From contig CAJUPI010000031.1 of NCBI GenBank assembly GCA_910588125.1, positions 1-35,227 of the forward strand: 35,227 nucleotides of DNA, in the 5' to 3' direction. The notes beneath the pieces are model-generated. The model made no database searches. It saw nothing but the letters and a program-made list of their open reading frames with translations, and was not told the origin of the DNA. A program made the translations under genes and the position numbers. Below, piece after piece: positions 15,318 through 24,095 of this stretch. Every line of letters begins with the position of its first letter. Positions within the stretch are counted from its first letter, which is position 1. The DNA is from an uncultured Lachnospiraceae bacterium. GTDB lineage: Bacteria; Bacillota; Clostridia; Lachnospirales; Lachnospiraceae.

Positions 15318-16055
15318 TCATGGCTCCAGATGAAACATCAAAACAGACAAAGCCGTCATGCCTGCCGTCTCTGTCCGCAGTATTCTCCGCCCCAGAGTAA
15401 CCGGGCACATCCCTGCCGCCTTAGCTTCTGCCACTTCTTCCACATCGAAGCCCCCTTCCGGCCCGATGAAAATCCCCACCTGCATACCAGGCCGGAGCCG
15501 GCTTATGATTTCCCTCGTCTTGGCCATATCCCGGGCCAGCTCATAAGGAATCAGGCCGCAATCCAGCTGTCCTGCCATGGCGCAAGCCTCGGAAAAGCCC
15601 ATCACCCCGCTCACCTTTGGGATCACCATCCGCCCGGACTGTTTGGCGGCACTCTCAGCCACAGCATTCCATCGTTTCACCTTAGCTTCTGCCTTTTTAG
15701 CATCCAGCTTCACCACTGCCCGCCGTGTGGCAACCGGGATGATCTGGTATACTCCCAGCTCAACCGTCTTCTGGATGATCCAATCCATCTTATCGCCCTT
15801 AGGCAATCCCTGAAACAGATAAATCCGGGCCGGCAGCTCACTGCCTTCTTCCTCCTCGGACAGAATCCGGGCGCAAATCTCTTCTGTCCCTATCTCTGTA
15901 ATACTGCAAATATAATTGTGAGAAATCCCGTCCCGAATCCCAATCTGTTCTCCCGGCTTCATCCGCAGTACATTCCGGATATGCTTCACATCCTGGCCCG
16001 TGATAAAGCAGCACCCGTCCCTTACCTGATCCGGCGTCACAAAAAAATGATACAC
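15318..16055 (-). CDS. rsmE: 16S rRNA m3U1498 methyltransferase RsmE
   Basis: A 245-residue SPOUT methyltransferase. The N-terminal PUA-like part (HHFFV-type start, here MYHFFVTPDQV) is followed by the knotted SAM domain with GPEGGF near residue 200 and LGRRILRTETAG near 223, the RsmE signatures. It methylates N3 of U1498 in 16S rRNA. The start is a GTG with GGAG seven bases upstream. It is 15 bases downstream of prmA, so both rRNA/ribosomal-protein methyltransferases are cotranscribed. A 7-bp hairpin (15292-15309) lies between it and the desulfurase gene but lacks a T-run. Confidence 0.94.
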   Translation of the reverse strand: MYHFFVTPDQVRDGCCFITGQDVKHIRNVLRMKPGEQIGIRDGISHNYICSITEIGTEEICARILSEEEEGSELPARIYLFQGLPKGDKMDWIIQKTVELGVYQIIPVATRRAVVKLDAKKAEAKVKRWNAVAESAAKQSGRMVIPKVSGVMGFSEACAMAGQLDCGLIPYELARDMAKTREIISRLRPGMQVGIFIGPEGGFDVEEVAEAKAAGMCPVTLGRRILRTETAGMTALSVLMFHLEP

Positions 16056-16070
16056 GTCCTCGCTCCTTCT

Positions 16071-17027
16071 CTATCTCCGCCGCGCTGTGATGGATACCCA
16101 GTCTCCCTGATAAGTAGTTTCCAGAATCTCCAGCTCCTCGTTAGCCTCCATCGCCTCACGCACATCCGCTTCCTTGGTATTGATGATTCCAGAGGTGATG
16201 AAAAGGCCGCCCCTCTTCAAATGGCGGCAGATCTCTCCCTGTAGCAGGATGATTACCGGTGCCAGAATATTCGCCACCGCAATATCGTAGCACTCTTCCC
16301 CTGCCATCAGCTGGATCCTTTTATCATCAATAATATTACCCTGAACTACCGGAAAGGTTTCTTTCGCAATTCCGTTTGCCTCCAGGTTCTCTGCTACCGC
16401 ATGAATGGCATTCTCATCCAGATCTGTGCCAAACACTGACCTCGCGCCAAGCTTTAAAGCCGCAATCCCCAAAATTCCGCTGCCGGTTCCCACATCCAGC
16501 ACTACGGAGCTGTCATTCATGTATTTTCGCAGCTGCCGGATGCAAAGTTGGGTAGTCTCATGCATCCCTGTACCAAACGCGGTCCCCGGATCGATCTGTA
16601 TCAAAAGTTTATCCCGATGCTCCTCTGGCACGTCCTCCCAGGTCGGCTTGATCAAAATATCATCTACCGTAAAGGGTTTAAAATACTGTTTCCAATTGTT
16701 AATCCAGTCCTTATCCTCTGTCTCGGAAACCGCAATGGTACCCTCTCCGATATCCACAAAGCACCGGAGATCCTCCAGCCCCTCCTCCACCTGACGCAGC
16801 ACCCCTTCCATCTTTGCCGGATCCTCCAGATAAAAGTTGATCTTCGCCGTGCCGTCGTCCGGCGGAAGCTCCGGCAAAATGTCAATAAACATTCCCTTGG
16901 TATCTGCCTCTGACAAAGGAATATTATCCTCAATTTCAATACCCTCAATCCCGATTTCATCCAACATGCTGCTAATCCAGTCAACAGCTTTCGTCGTGGT
17001 GCTCAAAGTGATTTTTGTCCACTTCAT
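16071..17027 (-). CDS. prmA: Ribosomal protein L11 methyltransferase PrmA
   Basis: A 318-residue PrmA. The N-terminal recognition domain is followed by the linker motif DPGTAFGTGMHETT (147-160), SAM motif I LDVGTGSG (177-184) and the family's ANILAPVI (252-259). It trimethylates ribosomal protein L11. The ATG at 17027 has AAGGAG upstream; the open frame extends 30 codons further into the promoter and has no suitable site there. It heads the group prmA-rsmE-desulfurase-thiI. Confidence 0.95.
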   Translation of the reverse strand: MKWTKITLSTTTKAVDWISSMLDEIGIEGIEIEDNIPLSEADTKGMFIDILPELPPDDGTAKINFYLEDPAKMEGVLRQVEEGLEDLRCFVDIGEGTIAVSETEDKDWINNWKQYFKPFTVDDILIKPTWEDVPEEHRDKLLIQIDPGTAFGTGMHETTQLCIRQLRKYMNDSSVVLDVGTGSGILGIAALKLGARSVFGTDLDENAIHAVAENLEANGIAKETFPVVQGNIIDDKRIQLMAGEECYDIAVANILAPVIILLQGEICRHLKRGGLFITSGIINTKEADVREAMEANEELEILETTYQGDWVSITARRR

Positions 17028-17049
17028 GAGAGTTCTCCTTCTATGTACC

Positions 17050-17113
17050 GACCTGGATAAACAGGTCTTTTCGTAATAGATGTTATCATAACATATAATT
17101 TTTGCCTTTACAA
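17050..17113 (-). promoter_or_regulatory. prmA promoter with palindrome over the -10 region and a leader hairpin
   Basis: On the minus strand, TTGTAA (17108-17113), a 17-base spacer and TATGAT (17085-17090) form a plausible promoter. A perfect 15-base palindrome, ATGTTATCATAACAT (17080-17094), covers the -10 region and could be a repressor site or simply AT-rich symmetry. Downstream in the leader, GACCTG and CAGGTC (17050-17067) form a 6-bp hairpin with a 6-base loop. Confidence 0.5.
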
Positions 17114-17122
17114 CCATTTCCG

Positions 17123-18136
17123 CTAAGATGGCATCCTTCGGTCTTCTCTCGTGAAAACGGCCTGGTGAATTCCTTCCGAAATCGTATAGCTCAGCTCTCC
17201 TACCATTTCATCAATATTAGGCGGCGTCACATAAAGGCTCCCAAATTCCGGCTCCAAGAGCTCCCGAATCAAGTCATACTGTTGATCCGGGGACATTTCC
17301 CGGATAAAATCTCCCATGCCCTTTGTAGCCATGCTGGATGCCAGGGTCTGAATCATGGTATTTACCGTATCATGTACGATCGCCGCCGCCCCCACCACGG
17401 TCGGCACTCCTACCGCCAGCACAGGCACTCCTAAGCTTTCCTTCGTCAGGCTATGGCGATGATTGCCCACCCCGGAGCCGGGATGAATCCCGGTATCCGT
17501 CAGCTGAATCGTTGTGCCCAGCCGGCGAATGCTCCGTGCTGCCAGGGCATCGACCGCAATCAGCAGATCCGGTGATGTTTCATGGATAATGCCCTTCAAA
17601 ATCTCCGCTGTCTCCATTCCGGTCTGTGCCATCACTCCCGGAACAATTCCACTGAGCACCGGCCATCCCTTCTTTTTGCAAAAATCTTCTCCATATTGTT
17701 GATTCCAATGGCGGGTCACCTGCAGATTTCCTACCGTCTTCGGCCCCAAAGCATCGGGCGTCACAGAAGCGTTTCCCAATCCGACTACCAAAATCCTCGG
17801 ATTCTCTTTCGTTACCATATCTTTCATCAGCTTCCGGATATGCTTCGCCAGCTCTTCGGACACCTCTTCATGATAGTTATCGTCCTTCTCTGACAGTTGA
17901 TCCGCCTCCAATGTCAGATAGGTTCCCCGGGGCTTCCCCATCGCTGCCGCTCCCCGTTCATCCAAAATCTTCACCTCGGTCAGCTTTACCTGGCTCTTCT
18001 CCTCCTGCCATTCCCGCAAAGAAACCCCGGAGATCTCCCCGCCATCTCCCGGAAAGCTCTCCCGCTCCTCCAACGCCAAATCGGTCCGCACCTCAAAATC
18101 CGGCTTTTCCTTCTCTATTACATAATTCACTGCCAT
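17123..18136 (-). CDS. gpr: Spore germination protease GPR
   Basis: A 337-residue A25-family endopeptidase that starts degradation of small acid-soluble spore proteins during germination. The pro-form region around residues 13-24 (FEVRTDLALEER) resembles the SASP cleavage-type site used for autoprocessing. Conserved blocks include LVVGLGNASVTPDALGP near 115-131, PGVMAQTGMET near 165 and AVDALAARS near 192. Its presence is the best evidence for a spore former. The ATG follows AAGGAG. It diverges from rpsT; a convincing sigma-G promoter could not be identified by eye. Confidence 0.95.
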   Translation of the reverse strand: MAVNYVIEKEKPDFEVRTDLALEERESFPGDGGEISGVSLREWQEEKSQVKLTEVKILDERGAAAMGKPRGTYLTLEADQLSEKDDNYHEEVSEELAKHIRKLMKDMVTKENPRILVVGLGNASVTPDALGPKTVGNLQVTRHWNQQYGEDFCKKKGWPVLSGIVPGVMAQTGMETAEILKGIIHETSPDLLIAVDALAARSIRRLGTTIQLTDTGIHPGSGVGNHRHSLTKESLGVPVLAVGVPTVVGAAAIVHDTVNTMIQTLASSMATKGMGDFIREMSPDQQYDLIRELLEPEFGSLYVTPPNIDEMVGELSYTISEGIHQAVFTREDRRMPS

Positions 18137-18227
18137 AATTATTCTCCTTATATCTTCTCACTTTTTGCAGCTGCATCGGCAGCACCTTCCACACAACTAT
18201 TTTCTTCAAAATCCCCCAAATTATGTA

Positions 18228-18256
18228 TTGACATTTCTGCTCGAATTGGCTAGAAT
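18228..18256 (+). promoter_or_regulatory. Promoter of rpsT
   Basis: TTGACA (18228-18233), a 17-base spacer and TAGAAT (18251-18256) give a near-consensus housekeeping promoter, as expected for a ribosomal protein. It leaves a leader of roughly 80 bases before the TTG start. Confidence 0.8.
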
Positions 18257-18343
18257 AAAATAGTATGTTTACATTGAACTGTCCGTGTCCAGACTTTGAT
18301 GCAAACCAGGGATCATAATCATAAAATATCGGAGGTGAACAGA

Positions 18344-18607
18344 TTGGCTAATATTAAATCTGCGAAAAAGAGAATCTTAGTTAACGAAACAAAAGCTGCC
18401 AGAAATAAGGCGATTCGTTCCAAAGTAAAGACTGCCTGCAAGAAAGTAGATGCCGCCGTGGCTGCCGGTGACAAGGCTGCTGCCCAGGCTTGTCTGACCG
18501 CTGCGATTTCCGAGATCGACAAGGCTTGTACCAAGGGCGTATATCATAAGAATACCGCTTCCAGGAAGGTATCCCGCCTGTCCAAGGCTGTGAACGCAAT
18601 CGCATAA
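18344..18607 (+). CDS. rpsT: 30S ribosomal protein S20
   Basis: An 87-residue S20, with the family start (M)ANIKSAKKRI and Lys/Ala-rich helices. The start is a TTG at 18344 preceded eight bases upstream by GGAGG (18331-18335). The longer frame from 18296 adds 16 residues that do not belong to S20. Escherichia coli rpsT also starts at UUG, where the weak codon takes part in autogenous control, so the same could apply here. It stands alone between gpr and an HTH gene and is followed by a strong terminator. Confidence 0.95.
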   Translation: MANIKSAKKRILVNETKAARNKAIRSKVKTACKKVDAAVAAGDKAAAQACLTAAISEIDKACTKGVYHKNTASRKVSRLSKAVNAIA

Positions 18608-18639
18608 TTAAACGATAGAATATTAACCCATTAAAAGTG

Positions 18640-18680
18640 AGACTCTCATCCGGAAGGTGTGCCGGATAAGGGTCTTTTTT
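18640..18680 (+). terminator. Rho-independent terminator of rpsT
   Basis: A stem of 14 pairs with one mismatch and one G-T pair (18640-18653 with 18662-18675), an 8-base loop and a run of six T residues at the end. It lies 33 bases past the rpsT stop. Confidence 0.9.
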
Positions 18681-18775
18681 ATTTTCTCTTCTTCCACGTC
18701 TGCATATTATTGCCCGATTATGGATAATATACATGTTCGGATAATGCTGGTTTAATAGAGGCAGAGGTGGCTGAA

Positions 18776-19051
18776 ATGATAATTTATGATCGACTCTGGG
18801 AAACTATGAAAACAAAAGGTATCAGCCAGTACCGGCTAATCAAATATTATGGCTTCAGCGCCGGACAGATCGGGCGTTTAAAAAAGAATGCCTATGTATC
18901 CACGCATACCATCGATGTCCTCTGCACAATTTTAAATTGCTCGGTAGAAGATATTATTGAATTCCGGCTGGATACTTCACTAAATCCCAAGCTGGGGATT
19001 GATCCGGCGGTTGCTACCAAACCGCCGTTGGTTCCTGTGGATAAAAGCTGA
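18776..19051 (+). CDS. Small Cro/CI-type HTH regulator
   Basis: A 91-residue protein with an N-terminal XRE/Cro-like HTH (about residues 4-66: LWETMKTKGISQYRLIKYY, then FSAGQIGRLKKN and TIDVLCTILNCSVEDIIEF). This matches the short HTH_26-type proteins of Firmicutes. The tail is Pro-rich and unstructured. The start ATG at 18776 has GAGG eight bases upstream; a GTG three codons earlier is less likely. Targets are unknown. An inverted repeat (ATATTAT at 18704-18710, ATAATAT at 18724-18730) in its upstream region could be an autoregulatory site but is only AT-rich symmetry at this level. Confidence 0.8.
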   Translation: MIIYDRLWETMKTKGISQYRLIKYYGFSAGQIGRLKKNAYVSTHTIDVLCTILNCSVEDIIEFRLDTSLNPKLGIDPAVATKPPLVPVDKS

Positions 19052-19059
19052 GGAGATTC

Positions 19060-19122
19060 AAAAAGGTACGCCAGGGAAAATGGAGCGGGAGGCGGCGGGA
19101 ACTGGTCGTCTCCCGCTCCTTT
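19060..19122 (+). repeat. Modular repeat, copy C, with G/C-rich hairpin between convergent genes
   Basis: Starting 14 bases past the HTH stop, this copy has GGTACGCCAGGGAAAA (19065-19080), identical to the complement of 208-223 in copy A. It is followed by GGAGCGGGAG (19082-19091) paired with CTCCCGCTCC (19110-19119) around an 18-base loop, and a short T-run. It lacks the AT-rich hairpin and the 26-base loop of copies A and D. The 10-bp GC stem could terminate transcription from the HTH side and perhaps from the transporter side. Confidence 0.75.
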
Positions 19123-19169
19123 CCCCATGGCTGGGTATTTTCGAAGCTAAGCTTAATGTGGGCAGATCT

Positions 19170-20543
19170 TTATGCGTAGTTCTTTATGCGTAACTCTTCA
19201 TTTGCTTTTTCTACGTTTAATCTGGTCAGTATCAGTGTAATCAGCAGGTTAAAAATCATTGGCAGCCACAGATACATGATATACAGCATGTTGATGCAGG
19301 AAGCCGGCTGTTCGGCGGCGCCTCCTACGTAACCGCTGTATGCCAGCAGCCAGCCGGCAATAGCAGTTCCGATCCCTCCGCCAAGTTTTGTTCCCAGAGA
19401 GGTGCAGGAATACATGGTGCCGTCCACCCGTTTGCCTGTTTTTAAAAATGTATATTCGGAACAGGTTGCGATCAGTGCATTCATATCTCCCTGAAGCGGG
19501 CTCATTCCGATTGCTGCAACTGCGGTGCACAAAAGCATCAACGGCACGCTTCCCATATAACCGGCAACCACCACTCCCAGGCGTCCCGCCGTTCCTAACG
19601 TATAACCATATAAATTTAAGCGGTACATCCCCTTCCATTTGGCAACCAGTGTCGGGGTAAACAAAAGCCCAACGATCATTGGAATATTAATCGCCCAGGA
19701 AAACACTCCCAGCAGATTGGCATTTTTTAGTACATAGGTCATAAAATAGATCCCCATGTTCAATGTTGCCGAATAAATCTGCATCAGGATATAGGAAACA
19801 CAAATCATCAGATAGTACTTATTGTGAATCAGCAGCCGGAATGCCTCGGTCAGGCGATACGTTTCTTTTGGTTTTTGCTCTTTTTCTCCGGTTTCTCCTT
19901 CGGCAAGCTCTTCCGGAGACAATTCTTTTACCGACCACACAGATAACGAATTTGATATCACTCCGACAACGGCATAGATGATGGCTACTGTCCTCCAGGC
20001 GCTTGCGCCCCCGCCGAAATAAGCCACACACCCGACCGTGATGGTCTGAATCAGCATACTGGTACCAAAAGCAAACATAAAACGGATAGAACCCATCTGG
20101 ACACGCTCATGGTTATTTTTAGTGACAAGGGCAGTCAGCGCAGAATACGCGATGTTATTTGCCGTATAAAATCCGGCATTCAAAAGCGTATAGGCGATAA
20201 AAAACCAGGCATACTGTGCAAATTCACTGATACCGGCAGGAATTACAAAGATTGCCACCAGGCAAAGGGCACAGCCAAAATAGCCGTAAAGCATCCATGG
20301 ACGCGCTTTCCCCATCTTGCTATGTGTCTTGTCAATCATGGAGCCAAAGAAAATATCACTGATTCCGTCAAATAACTTGGAGACTGCAATCAGGCTTCCT
20401 ACCACCCCCGCATTCAGCCCAACGGTATCTGTCAGGAAAATCATCACAAAGGCCGACAGCAGCGCATATACCACATTGCCGGCAATGTCACCAGAACCAT
20501 AGCCAACTTTATTATACCATTTTAAATATGTTCTTTCTTTCAT
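19170..20543 (-). CDS. GPH-family sugar:cation symporter, probable lactose/galactoside uptake
   Basis: A 457-residue polytopic membrane protein of the glycoside-pentoside-hexuronide:cation symporter family. About 12 hydrophobic segments are visible, with the N-terminal KVGYGSGDIAGN and the loop KTHSKMGKARPWMLYG near residues 72-87, both typical of MelB/LacS-type carriers. There is no C-terminal PTS IIA domain, unlike LacS of streptococci. It lies 11 bases downstream of lacZ and has AAGGAGG before the ATG, so it most likely imports the beta-galactosidase substrate. The exact sugar and coupling ion are not determined. Confidence 0.88.
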   Translation of the reverse strand: MKERTYLKWYNKVGYGSGDIAGNVVYALLSAFVMIFLTDTVGLNAGVVGSLIAVSKLFDGISDIFFGSMIDKTHSKMGKARPWMLYGYFGCALCLVAIFVIPAGISEFAQYAWFFIAYTLLNAGFYTANNIAYSALTALVTKNNHERVQMGSIRFMFAFGTSMLIQTITVGCVAYFGGGASAWRTVAIIYAVVGVISNSLSVWSVKELSPEELAEGETGEKEQKPKETYRLTEAFRLLIHNKYYLMICVSYILMQIYSATLNMGIYFMTYVLKNANLLGVFSWAINIPMIVGLLFTPTLVAKWKGMYRLNLYGYTLGTAGRLGVVVAGYMGSVPLMLLCTAVAAIGMSPLQGDMNALIATCSEYTFLKTGKRVDGTMYSCTSLGTKLGGGIGTAIAGWLLAYSGYVGGAAEQPASCINMLYIMYLWLPMIFNLLITLILTRLNVEKANEELRIKNYA

Positions 20544-20554
20544 ATTTTACCTCC

Positions 20555-23500
20555 TTATCTATCCTTTCTCACGTGTTCCGGCTTTAAATGCAAGGAAAAT
20601 GTAAATGATTCTTCCTTAAACCTGTACTTTTCCTTAAGTCTTGGGCCACAGCTGTTCGAACCGATTCCGTTTTGCCTGAAATCGAGATTCAACACCGTAT
20701 TTCCGCAGGCAACCAGCTCAAAATTATGCTTCTTCTCTGTCAGCTCTTCCTGGGTAAAAACAGAAGCATTGAAGGAAAACGTCTTCTCACCATATGCCTT
20801 CATCGTACTGCCTGCCCCGCTGACAACGACATAATCACAGTCATTATGGCTGCCATTTTCCTGCGGCTTTAAGTAATCCTCGTGAAGTCCGGCCACCGGG
20901 GAAGAGTAGATCCCGTGGCTGGCCGCCCTGCACTTATCTACATAGCTTTCCTCTGGCCCTAAACCGAAATATGTAACCCAATTCATTTCCTCTGGTAAAA
21001 ATAACCGAAGCCCGAACCGGGGCAGTTCCGGAAAATCCGGATTTCTTGTGACGTCCATTTTCACGGATATCTGCCCTGTATTATCGATACGCCAGATCGT
21101 ATCTATGTCCATCATCCGCTGAACTGTCACTGCCGTCATCGCCATTCTGCTGTGAATCTCCAGATACTCTGCAGTCAAGGTATAATTAGTTACATAGGCT
21201 CTGGACACCGCCCGATCATACATGGCCTTTTTCCATTCCGCCTCTATATACATGTCATTATCCGTAGGCGCCCGCCAGACATTGAGTTCCATCGGCCTCT
21301 CAAGAAAATCTTTTCCTGCTGCCTTTAGCTGGTCAAAGGTGCCATACAGCTTATTGTAGATATAAGTAAAGTTACTGCCTTCCACAATCAACTGCTTTGG
21401 CGTTTCCGATATTGTCAGCCTCGGCATCCCAAAGCTGTCCGTATCTGCCAGAGCCTGCCATAAAAGGCTTGTCTGATTACGCGGGTCACGATTTGCCAGC
21501 GCAATTTCATCAAAGCCAAGCATATGCCCCTGTTCGCGGAACGCATCTGCTTCTTTTAATGTGTACAGAACCTTCAGATATGCCTTACCCTTATCCGGAA
21601 CCGTCACTGGCAGTGAAATCTTCGCCTCCCTGCCCGGCAAAATTTCCGGAATATTGGCCTCATCTATTTTTCCGGCTGCCACCACCTTGCCATCCGCACT
21701 CACCTCATAGAAAATATTTAAATAATCCCGAATATCCACATAATTCATTTCATTTTTCAGTACAAGCGTCCCCGTATCCTGCTCATAAACCCGGACTCTT
21801 GCCGGCCGGTGGACATTTTTAAATTCCAGGAGTCCCATATGAGGCGTCCTGTCCGGATACACCAGCCCATCCATGCAAAAATTCCCGTCCTGCGGATATT
21901 CTCCGTGATCGCCGCCATAAAAATACATGTCCCTGCCCTCTGCCGTCTTCCCCTTATATATGGCATGGTCGCACCATTCCCACACAAAGCCTCCGCAGAT
22001 ACAGTCATATTTTTCAATCAGCTCAAAATAATCCTCGTAATCTCCCGCGCCGTTTCCCATAGAATGACAATACTCACACATGATGTACGGCTTATCCGGA
22101 TCGGATTTTACATAATCTAAAACCTCCTGGAATCCCGGGTACATCCGGCTGTAAAGATCAATATTGCTGTAATCATATTTTCTCTTGCGCCCCCGGTAGT
22201 AAGCGCTCTCATAGTGGGTCAGCCTGCTGGGATCGTACTGCTTTGTCCATGCCAGAGCCTTTTCAAAGGTACAGCCGTAGCCACATTCGTTGCCCATAGA
22301 CCAGATGACCACACAAGGACGGTTTTTATCCCGCTCAACCAGCTTTTTTACCCGATCCAAGGTGGCTTCGTCAAATTCCGGATTATCTGATATCAGCTCA
22401 TTCCACCTGCCTGCACGCTCCTCGTCCGTATCATTGGAATAGCACAGCATCCACGGCCCATGGCTCTCATTGTCCGCCTCATCGATGACAAAGAATCCAT
22501 ATTTATCACACATCTGGTAAAACATAGGCTGGTTTGGATAATGGCTGGTTCGGATGGCGTTGAAATTGTACTGCTTCATCATTTCCAAATCCTTTTTCAT
22601 CTGATTCACATTGATCACAAACCCGGTCACCGGATCCGAATCATGCCGGTTCACTCCCCGGAATTTCACCGGTGAACCGTTCAGATATACCACATTCCCC
22701 TTCACACAAATCTCACGGATCCCGATCTGCTCTGTGATCACCTCATTCTCCGTCTCCAGAACCAGCGTATACAAATACGGCTGTTCACTGTTCCATAAAT
22801 GAGGGTTTTGAATGGCAAACCCAGTATCTCCCTTATAGACAAACTCTGTAACCGTTTCTCCTTTTGCGTCGTACACAACCGCCTTTACCGGAATCACCTC
22901 ATCGAGATATTTTGTCCGGATGCTCACCAAGGCTTCATCCTCTTCGATTATGGTATTAATGAAATAATCATAAATGCATTGCTGCGGCCGCTTCATCAAA
23001 TACACATCCCGAAAAATGCCACTCATCCGGAATTTGTCCTGATCCTCCAGATAGCTGCCGTCGCACCATTTTAACACCAGTACTGCGAGGAGATTTTCCC
23101 CCTCTCTCATGTACTTTGTCACATCAAATTCACTAAGCGCATGCGAAACCTGGCTATAGCCGACATATTCCCCGTTCAGCCAGACATAGAAACAGGAATC
23201 CACCCCTTCAAATTCCAGAAATACTCTTGGTGCTTTTTCCTCCTTCTGATAGACGAACGAGCACAGATAAGTTCCGCATGGGTTATCCTGAGGCACATAA
23301 GGCGGATCCACAGGAAACGGATACCGGAAGTTGGTATATTGATGGCAATCACAGCCATAATTCTGCCAGACGCCAGGAACGTCAACCGTCCTAAAATCCC
23401 GTGCGTCAAATCCCGGTTCATAGAAGCGCTCATTGAGATGATAAATACTGTCATAATATTGGAATTTCCATCGTCCATTCAACATTTGGATGCGATCCGA

Positions 23501-23620
23501 TTGTTCTCTCTGTTCCACAAGGCCATCCATCCTAACTGACGCCGGCACATAATACGAACGATCCGCCATCGTATTCTCATGCAACACATGCAGATCCTCA
23601 TAATAGCGCGGTACAATCAT
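20555..23620 (-). CDS. lacZ: Beta-galactosidase, glycoside hydrolase family 2
   Basis: A 1021-residue LacZ-type GH2 enzyme: N-terminal jelly-roll sugar-binding domain, Ig-like domains, central TIM barrel and C-terminal Bgal_small_N-type domain. The acid/base is Glu445 in WSMGNECGYG and the nucleophile Glu516 in YIMCEYCHSMGNG. It has no signal peptide and acts on imported lactose or related galactosides. The ATG at 23620 has AAGGAGG eight bases upstream; an ATG eight codons earlier lies before that site. It leads the lacZ-symporter operon, divergent from the AraC gene. Confidence 0.95.
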   Translation of the reverse strand: MIVPRYYEDLHVLHENTMADRSYYVPASVRMDGLVEQREQSDRIQMLNGRWKFQYYDSIYHLNERFYEPGFDARDFRTVDVPGVWQNYGCDCHQYTNFRYPFPVDPPYVPQDNPCGTYLCSFVYQKEEKAPRVFLEFEGVDSCFYVWLNGEYVGYSQVSHALSEFDVTKYMREGENLLAVLVLKWCDGSYLEDQDKFRMSGIFRDVYLMKRPQQCIYDYFINTIIEEDEALVSIRTKYLDEVIPVKAVVYDAKGETVTEFVYKGDTGFAIQNPHLWNSEQPYLYTLVLETENEVITEQIGIREICVKGNVVYLNGSPVKFRGVNRHDSDPVTGFVINVNQMKKDLEMMKQYNFNAIRTSHYPNQPMFYQMCDKYGFFVIDEADNESHGPWMLCYSNDTDEERAGRWNELISDNPEFDEATLDRVKKLVERDKNRPCVVIWSMGNECGYGCTFEKALAWTKQYDPSRLTHYESAYYRGRKRKYDYSNIDLYSRMYPGFQEVLDYVKSDPDKPYIMCEYCHSMGNGAGDYEDYFELIEKYDCICGGFVWEWCDHAIYKGKTAEGRDMYFYGGDHGEYPQDGNFCMDGLVYPDRTPHMGLLEFKNVHRPARVRVYEQDTGTLVLKNEMNYVDIRDYLNIFYEVSADGKVVAAGKIDEANIPEILPGREAKISLPVTVPDKGKAYLKVLYTLKEADAFREQGHMLGFDEIALANRDPRNQTSLLWQALADTDSFGMPRLTISETPKQLIVEGSNFTYIYNKLYGTFDQLKAAGKDFLERPMELNVWRAPTDNDMYIEAEWKKAMYDRAVSRAYVTNYTLTAEYLEIHSRMAMTAVTVQRMMDIDTIWRIDNTGQISVKMDVTRNPDFPELPRFGLRLFLPEEMNWVTYFGLGPEESYVDKCRAASHGIYSSPVAGLHEDYLKPQENGSHNDCDYVVVSGAGSTMKAYGEKTFSFNASVFTQEELTEKKHNFELVACGNTVLNLDFRQNGIGSNSCGPRLKEKYRFKEESFTFSLHLKPEHVRKDR

Positions 23621-23698
23621 GGCAGCTTCCTCCTTTATATACATTATTTTTTACTATACTGAAACGTAGCTTCCCTATTTGCAAATATCGCATTCCCC

Positions 23699-23750
23699 AC
23701 ACAGGCCTTGTGTTTGACTATATTATAAGACAATTTTTCCAATTTTTACA
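23699..23750 (-). promoter_or_regulatory. Probable lacZ promoter with downstream inverted repeat
   Basis: On the minus strand a perfect TATAAT (complement 23722-23727) is preceded at 17 bases by TGTAAA (23745-23750), a poor -35. This fits a promoter that needs an activator, such as the divergent AraC protein. An inverted repeat ACACA-GGCCT-TGTGT (23699-23713) lies around or just after the expected start point and could be a regulator site. Confidence 0.5.
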
Positions 23751-23760
23751 TAAAGCAGAA

Positions 23761-23789
23761 TAGACAAAACATGCACAAAATGATACAAT
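23761..23789 (+). promoter_or_regulatory. Candidate promoter of the AraC-type regulator
   Basis: TAGACA (23761-23766), a 17-base spacer and TACAAT (23784-23789), each one mismatch from consensus. If used, the mRNA leader is about 300 bases long and contains repeat copy D. Confidence 0.5.
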
Positions 23790-23919
23790 ATCTTATAAGA
23801 GTCCCCCAAATATATATTCATATTCACAAGCCCTCACTCCCATCCCCCTTTCACCCCTTGTGCATTATAACAAACCACTATTCTTCACATTCCCATGCAT
23901 TAAGCTGCCAATATCCAGC

Positions 23920-24065
23920 CTGGGAGGAAGGAGCGGGAGGGCGGCCTGTCTGTCGCAAGCTTTTGACTTTTTCAGGGATTAATAAGCCCTTAGCTTTCCG
24001 GATTTTGCATCGAAACGAAAATGCACACTGTCTGAGCGAAGCGAGTTTGGGCATTTTCGTTTCGC
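23920..24065 (+). repeat. Modular repeat, copy D, upstream of the AraC gene
   Basis: In order, it contains a G-rich block (GGAGCGGGAGG near 23930-23940), TTTTGACTTT (23961-23970), GGGATTAATAAGCCCT (23975-23990, identical to copy B), and a 14-bp stem CGAAACGAAAATGC (24011-24024) with 24051-24064. The 26-base loop at 24025-24050 differs from that of copy A at one position. The stem pair C80-G109 of copy A is G-C here, so pairing is kept. It ends about 30 bases before the AraC start, ahead of the AAGGAGG ribosome site. Confidence 0.8.
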
Positions 24066-24095
24066 AATAGCATTCCACCTAAGGAGGTATATTTC

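Larger units (their letters stand above)
23621..24095. other. lacZ-araC intergenic region (475 bases)
   Basis: This gap holds the lacZ promoter on the minus strand, a candidate araC promoter on the plus strand and repeat copy D. The stretch 23800-23915 is AT-rich and pyrimidine-biased, with no coding potential or further structure that I can support. Confidence 0.7.

Noticed and set aside
15225..16244. 339-codon plus-strand open frame
   Set aside because: It lies antisense to rsmE and the desulfurase start, both with clear family motifs. Its own translation is low in recognisable motifs, and no ribosome site or promoter was found.
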